The notes: generated by a model from the sequence alone, not told the origin. Counted from the first letter of the stretch, positions 16,750 to 27,557 are shown. The stretch: 64,000 bases of DNA from Marinobacter qingdaonensis (GCF_034555935.1 NZ_JAYDCJ010000003.1:1116001-1180000); one strand, 5' to 3'. Numbers and translations: made by a program.

Positions 16750-18117
16750 ATGGGCGACATGCAACCTCTTCATCTGGCACGAATAACACCGGACGACCTG
16801 TTACGGGAGCTGGAACGAACCCGTGAGCGCACCCGGGCGCTGATCACCGCCCTGCCGGAAGACAAGCTGGATGTGCCCTACCACCCGGGTGTAAACCCGC
16901 CGCTGTGGGAAATGGGGCACGCCGCCTTTTTCTACGAGGTGTTCGTGTTCAATTTACTTGATGGAACACCCAGCTTTGACCCCGCCATGGACGATCTCTG
17001 GGACTCTTTTCACGTCGATCATCGCGATCGCTGGAACCGGGATCTGTTTCCCGCCCGGGCCGAGACCCTGGCGTATTTCGACACCATTTACGATCGGGTG
17101 GCCGACCGTATCCGTTCCCAGCCAGTGGACGACCGGACCCTGTATCTGAATCGATACGGCATTTTCCACCAGAACATGCATATTGAATCCTTGATTTGGT
17201 GCCGGCAGACCGTGGGCTATCCGGCCCCGCCCGACGCCGATGGCGCTCGCCCGGCGCCCGGTGCCCCTGTCGGTGGTGATGCCGAGATTCCCGCCGGGCG
17301 CTGGGTCATCGGCATGCCTGGGGCATCGGAGGCCTACGCAGATGCCGACTTTGCGTTTGATAACGAAAAGCCCCGGTTCGAGGTTGAGCTCGATGGCTTC
17401 GCCATTTCCCGCGAGCCGGTGTCCAACGATCAATTCCGCGCCTTCGTGGAGGACGGCGGTTATGACAAACCGGAGTTCTGGTCGTTTGGCGGTCGCAAGT
17501 GGCTGCGCACCGAAACCGACGTGTCACTGGTGCACGGCGGCCAGCACCGGGACCTGAAGGCCCCCAAGCATCCCCTGTACTGGCGCTGGCATGAGAACCA
17601 GTGGCAGCAGCGCTGGTTCGACCGGTGGCTGCCCCTGAATGGCGAGGCGCCGGTGGTCCACCTCAGCTATTGGGAGGCCGAGGCCTACTGCAATTGGGCC
17701 GGCCGCCGGCTGCCGACGGAATACGAGTGGGAGGTGGCGGCCCTGGGGAACCGGCCGGGTGAGGCGTTTCGCCGTTTCCCCTGGGGTAACCAGTCGCCCG
17801 ATCGGCAGTTGGCGGACCTGGATGGTCAGGGCCTGGGACGCTACCCGGTGTACGACTTCCCGCAGGCGGATTCGCCGTTCGGCTGCCGGCAGATGATCGG
17901 CGGTGTCTGGGAATGGACCAGCAGTCAGTTCTTCCCCTACGACGGCTTCAAGGTGGATATGTACCCGTTCATGTCGACCCTGCAGTTCGGGGATCACAAG
18001 GTGACCCGGGGCGGCAGCTGCGCCACGTCGTCCTGCCTGATTCGAGGCACCTACCGCCAGGCCTACCTGCCCGAGCGCAACGACGCCTTCACCGGTTTCA
18101 GGACCTGCGCACGCTGA
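16750..18117 (+). CDS. EgtB/SenA-like DinB-FGE sulfoxide (selenoxide) synthase homologue
   Basis: 455 aa. The N-terminal DinB-like domain carries NPPLWEMGH (His57) and HQNMHIE (His140, His144), matching the three iron-binding histidines of EgtB. From about residue 185 a formylglycine-generating-enzyme fold follows (PVSNDQF, RLPTEYEWEVAALG, GGVWEWTSSQFFPY, ending GFRTCAR). EgtB joins cysteine or gamma-glutamylcysteine to trimethylhistidine for ergothioneine; relatives make ovothiol (OvoA) or selenoneine (SenA). No methyltransferase EgtD or SenB/SenC gene is adjacent, so the substrate cannot be settled here. GGAAGG stands before the start; MQPLH nine bases on is an alternative start. Confidence 0.8.
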   Translation: MGDMQPLHLARITPDDLLRELERTRERTRALITALPEDKLDVPYHPGVNPPLWEMGHAAFFYEVFVFNLLDGTPSFDPAMDDLWDSFHVDHRDRWNRDLFPARAETLAYFDTIYDRVADRIRSQPVDDRTLYLNRYGIFHQNMHIESLIWCRQTVGYPAPPDADGARPAPGAPVGGDAEIPAGRWVIGMPGASEAYADADFAFDNEKPRFEVELDGFAISREPVSNDQFRAFVEDGGYDKPEFWSFGGRKWLRTETDVSLVHGGQHRDLKAPKHPLYWRWHENQWQQRWFDRWLPLNGEAPVVHLSYWEAEAYCNWAGRRLPTEYEWEVAALGNRPGEAFRRFPWGNQSPDRQLADLDGQGLGRYPVYDFPQADSPFGCRQMIGGVWEWTSSQFFPYDGFKVDMYPFMSTLQFGDHKVTRGGSCATSSCLIRGTYRQAYLPERNDAFTGFRTCAR

Positions 18118-18132
18118 CGCTGGCGGCCCGGT

Positions 18133-19686
18133 TCAGTCTGGCTGCTCGTCCGCCCGGTTCATGATGTGGCTGGCCAGGGCCACCCCGGTCTCGTTCATGG
18201 TCAGGTAGGCATCGTTAGCGCCGGCCTCGCGGATCTGGTGGGCCTCGTCCGCGTACATGGTGTGGGCCACGATGTAACCGCGAAAGCCCAGCTTTCTCAG
18301 CATGCGGGCGGCGATCAGCTTGGCCTCGATATCGCCCAGGGCCAGGATTACCGAATGCACCTCCGGCATGTGCAGGCCGTTCCAGAAGGACGCGTCCTCG
18401 GCGTCGGCAAACACCACGTTGCGTCCCTCCCGTTGATGCTTGGCGGCCTTTGCCGGGTCGGAATCCAGGCCCATGAGTTCCGCTTCCTGGGGCTGGATCC
18501 AGTCGTAGGCCGCGGTGCCGGTCCGGCCCATGCCCATGATCAGGACCCGGGTATTGCCGAGGGAGAGCGGCTGTTCGTCCGGGTGGTGCCTCTGGCCCTC
18601 ATAGCGGCTCAAGCCAGAGCCATAACGCTCGTAAATCACGTGGGCGAAGCGGTTCAAGGGGGCGGAAATCAGGAACGACAGGGCGACGGAGATGGCCAGG
18701 GGCACCAGCCAGTCGGGCAGGGCCACGCTGGCCACGATCAGGCCGAACTCGCTGTAGTTGGTCAGCGCCAGGGCACTGAGAAAACCGCTGCGGGCCCGGA
18801 GCCGGAACAGCAGCAGCAGGAAGAAGAACAGGATGCCCTTGAGCGGCAGCACCAGGGTCGCGATCAGGGCGAAGACCATGGCTTCGTTGTCGGGCAGGCC
18901 ACCAATGCCGATCTGCAGGAAGAAGCCGACCAGGAAGACTTCCTTGACGCTCCACAGCGACTTCGACAGCTCCTGGGAGCGCGGGTGCTTGGCCAGCATG
19001 GCGCCAAACACCAGCGCCCCCAGCTCCGAACTCAGGCCCACCGACTCGAAGCCAAAACCGCCCAGCACCAGGGCCGCCAGCAGGCCCAGTAGCACCAGCA
19101 GTTCGTCATGGCCGCTGGCATCCAGCAGCCGGAACAGCAGGGGCCGCAGCAGGGGCAGGCCGAACACCACCAGTGCCCAGTGGGACGGGGTCTGGCCGGC
19201 GGCGAGACTCATCACCACCAGCGCGATCAGATCCTGCATGATCAGGATGCCGATGGCGACCCGGCCGTGGAAGGCCCGCAGTTCGCGTTTGCTTTCCAGC
19301 ACCTTGGCCGCCAGCACCGTGGAGGAAAATGACAGGGCGACCGCCAGCATCAGCGCGGTCGGCCAGGCCAGGTCCATGAGCAGGTAGAGTCCGGGGGTGA
19401 AAATGGCGCAGGTAATGCCGAAGTGCAGCAGGCTGCCGCCAATGACTTCTGGGCTGACAATGGATTTCAGCTTCAGTTTGAGACCGACGGTGAACAGCAG
19501 CAGCAGGACGCCCAGGTGGGCGATGTGGTTCAGGGCGTCGGTGGCCTCAATGGCCAGCCCGGTGACCGCGGACACGCTGCTGAGCAGGAAGCCGGCCGCC
19601 AGGTAGCCCACCAGGGGCGGCAAGCCGAGGCTCCTGACCAGCAGGCCAAGAGCGAAGGCAAAAGAAATCCAGAGAGCTTCAGGCAT
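18133..19686 (-). CDS. KefB/YbaL-type monovalent cation:proton antiporter with RCK domain
   Basis: 517 aa, CPA2 family. About 12 membrane helices fill residues 1-375, including LLLFTVGLKLKLKSI and SFSSTVLAAKVLESKRELR, typical of KefB/KefC. A Rossmann-type TrkA-N domain follows (VLIMGMGRTGTAAYDWI), with a NAD or nucleotide pocket, ending near residue 510. It probably exchanges K+ or Na+ for protons and is gated by a cytoplasmic ligand. The gene is convergent with the EgtB-like gene, 15 bp apart. No ancillary KefF-type gene is adjacent. Confidence 0.9.
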   Translation of the reverse strand: MPEALWISFAFALGLLVRSLGLPPLVGYLAAGFLLSSVSAVTGLAIEATDALNHIAHLGVLLLLFTVGLKLKLKSIVSPEVIGGSLLHFGITCAIFTPGLYLLMDLAWPTALMLAVALSFSSTVLAAKVLESKRELRAFHGRVAIGILIMQDLIALVVMSLAAGQTPSHWALVVFGLPLLRPLLFRLLDASGHDELLVLLGLLAALVLGGFGFESVGLSSELGALVFGAMLAKHPRSQELSKSLWSVKEVFLVGFFLQIGIGGLPDNEAMVFALIATLVLPLKGILFFFLLLLFRLRARSGFLSALALTNYSEFGLIVASVALPDWLVPLAISVALSFLISAPLNRFAHVIYERYGSGLSRYEGQRHHPDEQPLSLGNTRVLIMGMGRTGTAAYDWIQPQEAELMGLDSDPAKAAKHQREGRNVVFADAEDASFWNGLHMPEVHSVILALGDIEAKLIAARMLRKLGFRGYIVAHTMYADEAHQIREAGANDAYLTMNETGVALASHIMNRADEQPD

Positions 19687-19795
19687 GGGGCGGTTTGTCT
19701 TGAAACACCATCGTTGTCTGAAAGGCTAGCGCGTTTTGCCCGCCCGGTGTAGTCGATAAACGTGGAAACTCACTGACTTTTCTGGGAAATCGGGG

Positions 19796-20731
19796 TTAGT
19801 CCGAGGTCGCCAGAAAGATCCGGAACAGCTGCGCCGAGCGTTCCGGCGCCTCCAGCATGGGCGCGTGGCCGATGCCGTCCAGCAGTTCCAGGCGGGCGTC
19901 GGGGATGGCCTCGACGAACAGCGCACCGTTGCGATAATCGATGATCCGGTCCTGCTTGCCCCAGACCACCAGCACCGGATCCTGGATCCGGGTGATCTGC
20001 TGCCGGAACGCCGGTTCAAAGCCGCTGTCGCGAATGGCGGCGAAGATCACCCGGTTGATGTCCTGATTGGCGATGGCCTTGTCTTCGAGCACCCCGAGAA
20101 TGGGCCAGGGGACAAACGGCTCCTCCTCCAGGGCGAAGTCCATCAGACGCTTCAAATCGCCCGGCTTCGAGGGGATCAGGGGGTTGTCGCCCTCGCGGAC
20201 CAGGTCGACCAGCTCGCTCTCGTGCTCGAAGATGCCGGCCGGATCGAACAGCACGGCCGTCTTGATGCGTTCGGGGTAACGGGCGGCGAAGAGCGCGGTG
20301 ATGGCCCCACCCATGGAGTTGCCCATCATGTGGAACCGGTCGATGCCGAGCGCGGTCAGGATACCGGCCAGATGCTCGGTCTGCTCGTCCAGGGTGTAGC
20401 CCAGATCCAGCGGTTTGCTGCTGTCGCCGTGCCCCGGCAGGTCGATGGCATAAACGTTGAAGTCGTCGGTCAGTTGATCGGCAAGGCGGGTCCAGTTGTC
20501 CTTGTTGGCGCCGAAACCGTGCACCATCACGATGGTGTCGCCCGGATTCGCCTCGGCATTGCGCAGGTAGGCGATGTCCAGGTCACCGACCCGGGTGGTG
20601 GTGGCTTCCAGACCGGAGCTGGAGCGCTCCAGCTGGATCGCGGCCTCATACAGGCCCTGGCGGGAGCAGGCGCTGACCAGCGCCGCGACAAGGACGACAA
20701 CGAGCAGTTGGAACCGGGGACGGCGTGGCAT
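19796..20731 (-). CDS. Lipoprotein alpha/beta hydrolase (lipase/esterase)
   Basis: 311 aa. A lipoprotein signal (VAALVSAC, lipobox Cys22) anchors it to a membrane. The alpha/beta-hydrolase motifs are complete: HGFGANKDNW for the oxyanion hole, nucleophile GNSMGG, acid WGKQDR and histidine GIGHAPMLEAPE. This resembles cold-active lipases of the Moraxella/Psychrobacter Lip1 type. It is monocistronic, with AGGA before the ATG. The substrate is probably short- or medium-chain acyl esters. Confidence 0.87.
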   Translation of the reverse strand: MPRRPRFQLLVVVLVAALVSACSRQGLYEAAIQLERSSSGLEATTTRVGDLDIAYLRNAEANPGDTIVMVHGFGANKDNWTRLADQLTDDFNVYAIDLPGHGDSSKPLDLGYTLDEQTEHLAGILTALGIDRFHMMGNSMGGAITALFAARYPERIKTAVLFDPAGIFEHESELVDLVREGDNPLIPSKPGDLKRLMDFALEEEPFVPWPILGVLEDKAIANQDINRVIFAAIRDSGFEPAFRQQITRIQDPVLVVWGKQDRIIDYRNGALFVEAIPDARLELLDGIGHAPMLEAPERSAQLFRIFLATSD

Positions 20732-20790
20732 GGCGGCATTCCTGAGCAGTGAACGGGGTGGGTCTCGAGATCAGGCTGCTACCCTAGCCC

Positions 20791-20819
20791 AAAAAAAAGC
20801 CCGGTCAATGACCGGGCTT
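20791..20819 (-). terminator. Rho-independent terminator of purHD
   Basis: Stem AAGCCCGGTCA/TGACCGGGCTT (20797-20819), followed on the minus strand by eight T residues, lies 18 bp beyond the purD stop. Confidence 0.92.
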
Positions 20820-20836
20820 GGATTCCGTGGACTGGC

Positions 20837-22123
20837 TCAGCCTTGTTCGCGGCTAATGGCCCGAAATGCAATGTCCTTGCGGCAGAACACGCCGTCCCAC
20901 TGGATTTGGCTGGCCAGCCGATAGGCCCGTTGCTGGGCCTCGGTGACCGTATTGCCCAGGGCAGTGGCGCAGAGTACCCGGCCGCCGTTGGTGACCACCT
21001 GGTCGCCATTCAGGCGAGTGCCGGCGTGGAACACCTTCTCGCCCTCGGTTTCGGCCTCGGGCAGGCCGGTAATGGCGTCACCCTTGTTGTAGGCGCCGGG
21101 GTAGCCGCCGGCGGCCAGTACGATGCCCACCGAGGCGCGGTCGTCCCACTGCGACTGGCACTGGTCCAGCTTGCCATCGATGGCGGCGCCGCACAGTTCG
21201 ACCAGATCGGACTGCATGCGCAGCATGATGGGCTGGGTTTCCGGGTCGCCGAACCGGCAGTTGAACTCGATCACTTTCGGGGCGCCGCTGCCATCGATCA
21301 TCAGGCCAGCGTACAGGAAGCCTTTGTAGGGATGGCCCTCGGCGGCCATGCCGCGCACGGTCGGGTAGATCACCTCGTCCATGATCCGCTGGTGCACGTC
21401 CGCGGTCACCACCGGCGCCGGGGAATAGGCGCCCATGCCACCGGTGTTCGGGCCGGTGTCGCCATCGCCCACGCGCTTGTGGTCCTGGGACGTGGCCATG
21501 GGCAGCACATGCTCGCCGTCCACCATGACGATGAAGCTGGCTTCCTCGCCGTCGAGGAACTCCTCGATGACCACGCGGCTGCCCGCGTCGCCGAAGGCAT
21601 TGCCGGCCAGCATGTCGCGGATGGCGTCCTCCGCCTCGGCCAGGGTCATGGCCACGATTACGCCCTTGCCAGCAGCCAGGCCGTCGGCCTTGACCACGAT
21701 GGGGGCGCCCTGTTCACGGACATAGGCCAGGGCCTGATCAACGTCGGTGAAGTTGGCGTAGGCCGCGGTCGGGATCTTCTGGCGCGCCAGGAAGTCCTTG
21801 GTGAAAGCCTTGGAGCCTTCCAGTTGGGCCGCGCCGGCGCTGGGGCCGAACACCCGCAGGCCACGCTCCTCGAAGCGGTCGACGATGCCGGCCACCAGTG
21901 GCGCTTCCGGGCCGACGATGGTCAGACCCACGTCGTGGGTGGCGGCAAAGTCGGCCAGGCCGTCCAGGTCCATGACGTCGATGTCGACGTTTTCCAGACC
22001 CGGTTCCCGGGCGGTGCCGGCGTTACCGGGGGCGACGAAGACACGGTCGGCGTCCGGAGACTGTGCCGCTTTCCAGGCCAGGGCGTGCTCACGGCCGCCG
22101 TTGCCGATTACAAGAATGTTCAT
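20837..22123 (-). CDS. purD: Phosphoribosylamine-glycine ligase
   Basis: 428 aa, normal length for PurD. It joins glycine to phosphoribosylamine with ATP (purine synthesis step 2). The N-terminus [18 protein letters not shown] and the ATP-grasp motifs [20 protein letters not shown] and [10 protein letters not shown] are typical. It follows purH by 27 bp and shares its terminator, an arrangement common in gammaproteobacteria. Confidence 0.97.
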   Translation of the reverse strand: MNILVIGNGGREHALAWKAAQSPDADRVFVAPGNAGTAREPGLENVDIDVMDLDGLADFAATHDVGLTIVGPEAPLVAGIVDRFEERGLRVFGPSAGAAQLEGSKAFTKDFLARQKIPTAAYANFTDVDQALAYVREQGAPIVVKADGLAAGKGVIVAMTLAEAEDAIRDMLAGNAFGDAGSRVVIEEFLDGEEASFIVMVDGEHVLPMATSQDHKRVGDGDTGPNTGGMGAYSPAPVVTADVHQRIMDEVIYPTVRGMAAEGHPYKGFLYAGLMIDGSGAPKVIEFNCRFGDPETQPIMLRMQSDLVELCGAAIDGKLDQCQSQWDDRASVGIVLAAGGYPGAYNKGDAITGLPEAETEGEKVFHAGTRLNGDQVVTNGGRVLCATALGNTVTEAQQRAYRLASQIQWDGVFCRKDIAFRAISREQG

Positions 22124-22150
22124 GTCAGTAATCCTCAGACGGGTCCCGAA

Positions 22151-23731
22151 TCAGTGGCGGAAATGGCGCATGCCGGTGAATACCATGGCGATGCCGTGTT
22201 CGTTGGCGGCGTCGATCACTTCCTGGTCACGCATCGAGCCACCGGGCTGGATCACCGCGGTGATGCCGGCCTGGGCGGCGGCGTCGATGCCGTCCCGGAA
22301 CGGGAAGAAGGCGTCCGACGCCATCACCGAACCTTTCACCTCCAGGTTTTCGTCGGCGGCCTTGATGCCGGCAATCTTGGCGCTGTAGACCCGGCTCATC
22401 TGGCCGGCACCGACGCCGATGGTGCGACCGGCCTTGGCGTAGACGATGGCGTTGGACTTGACGTACTTGGCCACTTCCCAGGCGAACAGCAGGTCGTTCA
22501 GCTCTTCCTCAGAGGGCTGGCGTTCGGTGACCACCTTGACGTCTGCCATGGCCACCATGCCCAGGTCCCGGTCCTGGACCAGCAGGCCACCGGTGACCCG
22601 CTTGTAATCCATCGACGGGGCGCGTTCGCCGTTGAAGTCACCGCAGGCCAGCAGGCGCACGTTCTTCTTGGCGGCCACCAGTTCCACGGCGTCGGCCGCC
22701 ACGCTCGGCGCGATGATGACTTCGACAAACTGGCGATCGATGATGGCCTTGGCGGTCTCGGCGTCCAGTTCCCGGTTGAAGGCGATGATGCCGCCGAACG
22801 CCGAGGTCGGGTCGGTGGCGAAGGCCAGGTCATAGGCCTGGCGGATGTCCGCGCCAATGGCGACACCGCAGGGGTTGGCGTGCTTGACGATGACGCAGGC
22901 CGGATCGGCGAAGGGCTTCACGCATTCCAGGGCGGCGTCGGTGTCGGCCACGTTGTTGTAGGACAGTTCCTTGCCCTGCAGCTGCTTGGCGGTGGCGACG
23001 CAGGCTTCCTTCGGGTTGCGCTCGGCATAGAAGGCGGCGCGCTGGTGCGGGTTTTCGCCGTAACGCATGTCCTGCACCTTGACGAACTGGGCGTTGAAGG
23101 TGCGGGGGAAGTCGGCGTTGTCGTTGTCCGGGGTACGGCCACCCAGGTAGTTGGCGATGGCACCGTCGTAGCCGGCGGTGTGCTCGAAGGCTTTCACGGC
23201 CAGGTCAAAACGGGTGCTGTAGGTCAGTTGGCCGTCGTTGTCGGCGAGCTCGTTCAGTACCCGGCTGTAGTCGGAGGCGTTAACCACAATGGCCACGTCA
23301 TTGTGGTTCTTGGCCGCGGCCCGGACCATGGTCGGGCCGCCAATGTCGATGTTCTCGATGGCCGTGGCCAGGTCACAATCCGGGTTGGCCACGGTTTCCT
23401 CGAACGGGTAGAGGTTGACCACCACCATATCGATCGGGTTGATGCCGTGCTCACCCATCACCGTGTCGTCGGTGCCGCGACGGCCGAGGATGCCGCCGTG
23501 GATCTTCGGATGCAGGGTCTTAACCCGGCCATCCATCATTTCCGGAAAGCCGGTGTAATCGGACACTTCGGTTACCGGTACCTGGTTTTCCTTCAGGAGC
23601 CGGAAGGTGCCTCCGGTGGACAGCAGTTCAATGCCACGCTCGCTGAGGGCGCGACCAAATTCGACGATGCCGGTCTTGTCACTGACGCTGATCAGTGCCC
23701 GACGGACGGGGGAATTAGCCTGGTTTGCCAT
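22151..23731 (-). CDS. purH: Bifunctional AICAR transformylase / IMP cyclohydrolase
   Basis: 526 aa. The N-terminal MGS-like cyclohydrolase domain ([16 protein letters not shown] to about 200) and the C-terminal transformylase domain ([22 protein letters not shown]) are both complete. It performs the last two steps of IMP synthesis with 10-formyl-THF. It is the first gene of the purHD operon. A 5-formyl-THF cyclo-ligase elsewhere in the window belongs to the same folate supply. Confidence 0.97.
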   Translation of the reverse strand: MANQANSPVRRALISVSDKTGIVEFGRALSERGIELLSTGGTFRLLKENQVPVTEVSDYTGFPEMMDGRVKTLHPKIHGGILGRRGTDDTVMGEHGINPIDMVVVNLYPFEETVANPDCDLATAIENIDIGGPTMVRAAAKNHNDVAIVVNASDYSRVLNELADNDGQLTYSTRFDLAVKAFEHTAGYDGAIANYLGGRTPDNDNADFPRTFNAQFVKVQDMRYGENPHQRAAFYAERNPKEACVATAKQLQGKELSYNNVADTDAALECVKPFADPACVIVKHANPCGVAIGADIRQAYDLAFATDPTSAFGGIIAFNRELDAETAKAIIDRQFVEVIIAPSVAADAVELVAAKKNVRLLACGDFNGERAPSMDYKRVTGGLLVQDRDLGMVAMADVKVVTERQPSEEELNDLLFAWEVAKYVKSNAIVYAKAGRTIGVGAGQMSRVYSAKIAGIKAADENLEVKGSVMASDAFFPFRDGIDAAAQAGITAVIQPGGSMRDQEVIDAANEHGIAMVFTGMRHFRH

Positions 23732-23761
23732 GAGTCACTTTCTTTGCTGGGGATGAACGAA

Positions 23762-23795
23762 TAAGGGCCTCGCGAATGGTTCCGGGAGGCCCTTA
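23762..23795 (-). terminator. Inverted repeat between fis and purH, probable terminator
   Basis: Perfect 10-bp arms TAAGGGCCTC and GAGGCCCTTA around a 14-nt loop, 20 bp beyond the fis stop. The T tract is weak (TTATTCGTT on the minus strand). Confidence 0.65.
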
Positions 23796-23814
23796 TCAAG
23801 TCAGGGTGTCTGGA

Positions 23815-24132
23815 TTATAGCAGACCGTATTGCTTCAGCTTCTTACGCAGGGTGCCGCGGTTCAGGCCAAGCATGGTCGAGGCTTTGGTCTGGTTGTTGC
23901 GGGTGTACTTCATCACCTGCTCCAGCAGCGGCGCTTCGACCTCGGACAGCACCAGCTGGTACACCTCGGTGACCGGCGCGCCGTCCAGTTGCGCGAAGTA
24001 GTTCTTGAGGGCGACCTCGACGCTGTCACGCAGGGTGACGCTGTTGCCACTCCCGTTCACCGTCTGCAACTGGTGAATGTCCTCGTTGGTCGGGGTGCTC
24101 AGGTTATCGTTTGCCAAAGTCTCAGCGGTCAT
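23815..24132 (-). CDS. fis: DNA-binding protein Fis
   Basis: 105 aa, close to the usual 98-107. The C-terminal helix-turn-helix ([20 protein letters not shown]) is classical Fis; the N-terminus is variable. Fis is a nucleoid protein that bends DNA and activates rRNA and other growth-linked promoters. Its ATG overlaps the dusB stop (ATGA), reproducing the conserved dusB-fis operon. I took MTAETLAND as the start because the longer frame lies wholly inside dusB. Confidence 0.96.
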   Translation of the reverse strand: MTAETLANDNLSTPTNEDIHQLQTVNGSGNSVTLRDSVEVALKNYFAQLDGAPVTEVYQLVLSEVEAPLLEQVMKYTRNNQTKASTMLGLNRGTLRKKLKQYGLL

Positions 24133-25127
24133 GCTGCGAATACCTCTCCATTTCGTAAGCCTGCAAAGTACTGTTGAATGCTGTCTGTCTGCTCCAGTGC
24201 CTCGTCGATGGCATTGAAGCGTTTGCGGAACTGTTTGCTCTGGTCGTGGGACTGCAGGTACCAGCCCACGTGTTTTCTGGCGATGCGCACACCCATGGTC
24301 TCGCCGTAGAAGCTGTGCAGTTCGGCCAGGTGGCCGAGCAGGATCTGCTCCACTTCGGTCATCGGCGGGGCCGGCAGATGCTGTCCGGTCTCCAGGTAAT
24401 GGAGAATTTCCCGGAAAATCCACGGCCGCCCCTGGGCGCCCCGGCCGATCAGCAGGCCGTCGGCACCGGTGTGTCGAAGTACCTGTTGGGCCTTTTCCGG
24501 GGTGGTGATGTCGCCATTGGCGAACACCGGAATCCGGACCTGGGATTTGACCTCGGCGATGGTGTCGTACTCGGCGTCGCCATTGTATTTGTCTGCTCGG
24601 GTCCGACCGTGGACCGCCAACGCCTGTATGCCGGCATCTTCCGCCATCCGGGCAATGATGGGGGCGTTCTTGTTGTCCCGGTCCCAGCCGGTGCGCATCT
24701 TCAGGGTCACCGGAATGTCCACCGCGCTGACCACCGCGTTCAGGATCTCGCCGACCAGCTTCTCATCCTTCATCAGCGCCGAGCCGGCGGCCTTGTTACA
24801 GACCTTCTTGGCCGGGCAGCCCATGTTGATGTCGATGATCTGGGCGCCGAACTCGGCGTTCTGCCGGGCGGCATCGGCCAGCATGTCCGGATCGCCGCCG
24901 GCGATCTGCACCGAGCGCGGCTCCGGTTCACCGTCGTGGTTGAGTCGACTCCGGGATTTGCGCGTGTGCCAGAGCTTGCTGTCCGCTATGACCATTTCTG
25001 ACACCGCCAGGCCCGCCCCCAGTCGCCGGCACAACAGCCGGAAGGGGCGATCGGTCACGCCCGCCATGGGCGCCACAATAAGCGGGTTGGGCAAGGTGTA
25101 CGGCCCGATTTTTGCCGTTGGCAGCAT
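24129..25127 (-). CDS. dusB: tRNA-dihydrouridine synthase B
   Basis: 332 aa. An FMN-dependent enzyme that reduces uridine in the tRNA D-loop (DusB modifies U17 in E. coli). Motifs [12 protein letters not shown], the catalytic-cysteine region [11 protein letters not shown], and the FMN-binding end ANGDI...[13 protein letters not shown] are present. I moved the start to [12 protein letters not shown], which fits the family; the longer frame adds 19 residues not typical of DusB. It is followed by fis with a 4-bp overlap. Confidence 0.95.
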   Translation of the reverse strand: MLPTAKIGPYTLPNPLIVAPMAGVTDRPFRLLCRRLGAGLAVSEMVIADSKLWHTRKSRSRLNHDGEPEPRSVQIAGGDPDMLADAARQNAEFGAQIIDINMGCPAKKVCNKAAGSALMKDEKLVGEILNAVVSAVDIPVTLKMRTGWDRDNKNAPIIARMAEDAGIQALAVHGRTRADKYNGDAEYDTIAEVKSQVRIPVFANGDITTPEKAQQVLRHTGADGLLIGRGAQGRPWIFREILHYLETGQHLPAPPMTEVEQILLGHLAELHSFYGETMGVRIARKHVGWYLQSHDQSKQFRKRFNAIDEALEQTDSIQQYFAGLRNGEVFAA

Positions 25128-25352
25128 GATCTGAGTCCGTGTCACAGCGAATTGAGCAAGGGTCGGATTCGTCGGTCTGATCAATAAGTGACCGATCGAG
25201 GTTCCGAAGGGCGCTAATGATACCGTCGGGTGCGGCCTGATTGAAGGGGCTGGATCGCGAAAAAACTGATTATTTTTCGTGCTTTCTGGTTGACTTTTGT
25301 TCTCTTTGATGACGGTCGACGCCCTGTGTCGAGTGAAGACTCGCTTACGGGG

Positions 25353-26570
25353 TCAGGGCGTGTACGGGCGAAAGTTCAGGTTGTAATTGACCGCATCCTT
25401 GCCGGGGTCGCGGATGTCGATGGCAATGCGGACCGGGGTACCCTTGGGCATGGCGGTCAGCTCGCGGCCGTCACCGGCCAGGTACTCGTCCGGGGTGAAA
25501 ACGCTCTGGGCGACCACGTCGCCGTTCAGGTTGGAGAAGGTCAGGGCAATGGCCGGGAAGGGCTGCTCGAAATCGGCGCGGTTGATGATGACCGCATCGA
25601 CCACCAGCTGGCTCCGGTTTTCCGGGTCGGTGCGCACCACCAGCTTGCGGCTCTGGATGGCATCGACATTGACCAGGGGCTTGAGTTCACAGCCAGCCAG
25701 TTCGCAGCCTTGCTCGTAGAACGGGCGCAGTTCCGGGATGGCGGAGAGCCGATCGAACTGGAACCAGGTTACCTGGGCGACCAGGACGCCGACCAGGGTC
25801 AGGACCACCAGGGTCCAGGCCAGGGTACGCCACCGGCCCGAGCCGCCGTCGTCCACCGACACCGGTTCCCGGCGCAGATCCTCGAACGGCAGGGTCGCGG
25901 CCATGGGCTCGCCCGGCTGATCGCCCTGGTGGTCAAAGTCGTACCGGGTGTCACTGCTGAACGACTCGTACAGCTGGTCGTCGGTCGCCTCGGTGGCCGT
26001 GCTCCGGTCGGTGGCGGAGGTGGGGGTCAGCTCCAGATCCGGCGCCGGTTCGGGGGCCGGCTCGGGTTCTGGTTCAGGCTCGGCGGTAACGGAGCTGGGG
26101 TCCGGCTCGGGCGATGCCGGTTCGGACGGCAGCGCCGAGGCATCCGAGCGTTTGGTGTCCTGCAGGATGGCTTCGGCCCAGCTTTCGTCAATGTCCCGGT
26201 CCGGGCGCTCCACCTCGGTGTCCCGGAATTCCGGCTGGCTGTCGCCGCCCATGCTGCGGAAGCTGTCGCTCAGTTCGTCGTCGGAGAAGGTCAGCTTGCT
26301 GCCGGCGTAGGGGCCCTCGGCGGCATCTTCTTCCGGATTGTCGGCGAACACAAAATCGTCGTCCGCGCCATGCCCACCCGGGGTCGGATCGGCCGCCGGG
26401 ACGGACCGGGCCCTCGGGCTAGAGGGGATCACCTGGTGTTCAATGGCATTGAACACCGCCATGCAATTGCCGCAGCGCACCTTGCCCTTGGCGATACCAA
26501 GTTGTTCCTCGGTGACCCGGAACCGGGTCTGGCATTTTGGGCATTCTGTCTGCAGGCTGCTCTGACTCAT
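25353..26570 (-). CDS. Zinc-ribbon and DUF3426 domain membrane protein
   Basis: 405 aa. The N-terminal zinc ribbon is CPKCQTRF...CGNCMAVF (MJ0042 type). A long acidic linker rich in Glu and Pro (EPEPEPEPAPEPAPD) fills about residues 45-240. One membrane helix lies near 255-275 (LAWTLVVLTLVGVLVAQV), then the DUF3426 domain in the periplasm to the C-terminus. AGGA precedes the ATG. It lies between prmA and dusB, as in many Pseudomonas-like genomes. The function is unknown; the ribbon suggests a protein or nucleic acid contact at the membrane. Confidence 0.88.
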   Translation of the reverse strand: MSQSSLQTECPKCQTRFRVTEEQLGIAKGKVRCGNCMAVFNAIEHQVIPSSPRARSVPAADPTPGGHGADDDFVFADNPEEDAAEGPYAGSKLTFSDDELSDSFRSMGGDSQPEFRDTEVERPDRDIDESWAEAILQDTKRSDASALPSEPASPEPDPSSVTAEPEPEPEPAPEPAPDLELTPTSATDRSTATEATDDQLYESFSSDTRYDFDHQGDQPGEPMAATLPFEDLRREPVSVDDGGSGRWRTLAWTLVVLTLVGVLVAQVTWFQFDRLSAIPELRPFYEQGCELAGCELKPLVNVDAIQSRKLVVRTDPENRSQLVVDAVIINRADFEQPFPAIALTFSNLNGDVVAQSVFTPDEYLAGDGRELTAMPKGTPVRIAIDIRDPGKDAVNYNLNFRPYTP

Positions 26571-26631
26571 GCATGGTTCCTGAAAGCGACGGGACTACGA
26601 GAGCGGAGTTTAGACCTTAAGGACCGGTTCG

Positions 26632-27528
26632 TCATCTGCCGTGGCGTCGTCCCGTGAGGCGTATCCAGTCTTCCCGTTGTTCCGGTTCGTCCATGACAAA
26701 CCAGGGTTCGTAGGCGGCCATGACCTCGCGGGCCTGGTGCGCCAGGATGCCGGACAGGACCAGGTCGCCACCGGGTTTGGTCAGTGCCGCCAGGTGCGGT
26801 GCCAGGCCAACCAGCGGCTGGGCCAGGATGTTGGCGAGCATGACGTCGGCCTGGGTGTCCGGTTCGTCGGCCGGGAGATAGAGGTCGAGCCGGCGGTCCT
26901 CGACGCCATTGCGCCGGGCATTCTCGCGGCTGGCTTCCAGGGCCTGGGGATCGGTGTCGACACCGACCACGTGGTCGGCACCCAGCAGCAGGGCTGCCAG
27001 GCCCAGAATGCCGGAGCCGCACCCGTAGTCGGTCACCTGCTTGCCCTGGACGTCCTGGCCGTCGAGCCATTCCAGGCACAGCGCGGTGGTTGGGTGGGTG
27101 CCGGTGCCGAAGGCCAGGCCAGGGTCGAGCATCAGATTGGCAGCGTCGGGGTCGGGGGCGTCGTGCCAGCTGGGCACGATCCACAGGCGTTCACCGAACT
27201 TCAGGGGGTGGAAATCGTCCATCCAGGCCCGCTCCCAGTCCTTGTCCTCGACCAGGGTGACGTCAATCTCGGGCAGGGTCTGCTGGGTGGCCTGGTGCCA
27301 GGCGTCGCGGACATCGGCGCACAGCTGTTCGATGTCACGATCAGACTGGAACAGGCCGGTCACGGTGGTCTGGCTCCACAGGGGGGTGGTGCCAGGGTCG
27401 GGTTCGTACAGGGGCTGGTCGGCCGCGTCTTCCATGGACACGGCGTCCGCGCCCAGCTCCATGAGCAGATCCTCAAGCTGATCCGCGTTGTCCGGATCAG
27501 CTGGGATCTGAAGTTGTATCCAGGGCAT
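26632..27528 (-). CDS. prmA: Ribosomal protein L11 methyltransferase
   Basis: 298 aa. It trimethylates ribosomal protein L11 using SAM. The N-terminal L11-recognition domain ([20 protein letters not shown]) and the SAM-binding domain ([29 protein letters not shown]) are complete and of usual length. AGGAATCTCT before ATG is a good ribosome-binding site. accC follows upstream in the same direction with 29 bp between, so it may be the distal part of the accBC transcript. Confidence 0.96.
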   Translation of the reverse strand: MPWIQLQIPADPDNADQLEDLLMELGADAVSMEDAADQPLYEPDPGTTPLWSQTTVTGLFQSDRDIEQLCADVRDAWHQATQQTLPEIDVTLVEDKDWERAWMDDFHPLKFGERLWIVPSWHDAPDPDAANLMLDPGLAFGTGTHPTTALCLEWLDGQDVQGKQVTDYGCGSGILGLAALLLGADHVVGVDTDPQALEASRENARRNGVEDRRLDLYLPADEPDTQADVMLANILAQPLVGLAPHLAALTKPGGDLVLSGILAHQAREVMAAYEPWFVMDEPEQREDWIRLTGRRHGR

Positions 27529-27557
27529 AGAGATTCCTGCAGTGATGATGCAGGGCG

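Noticed and set aside
20843..23764. 973-codon open frame antisense to purD and purH
   Set aside because: It runs opposite two certain genes and their spacer; it is rich in His, Gly and Val as expected for the reverse of GC-rich coding DNA.
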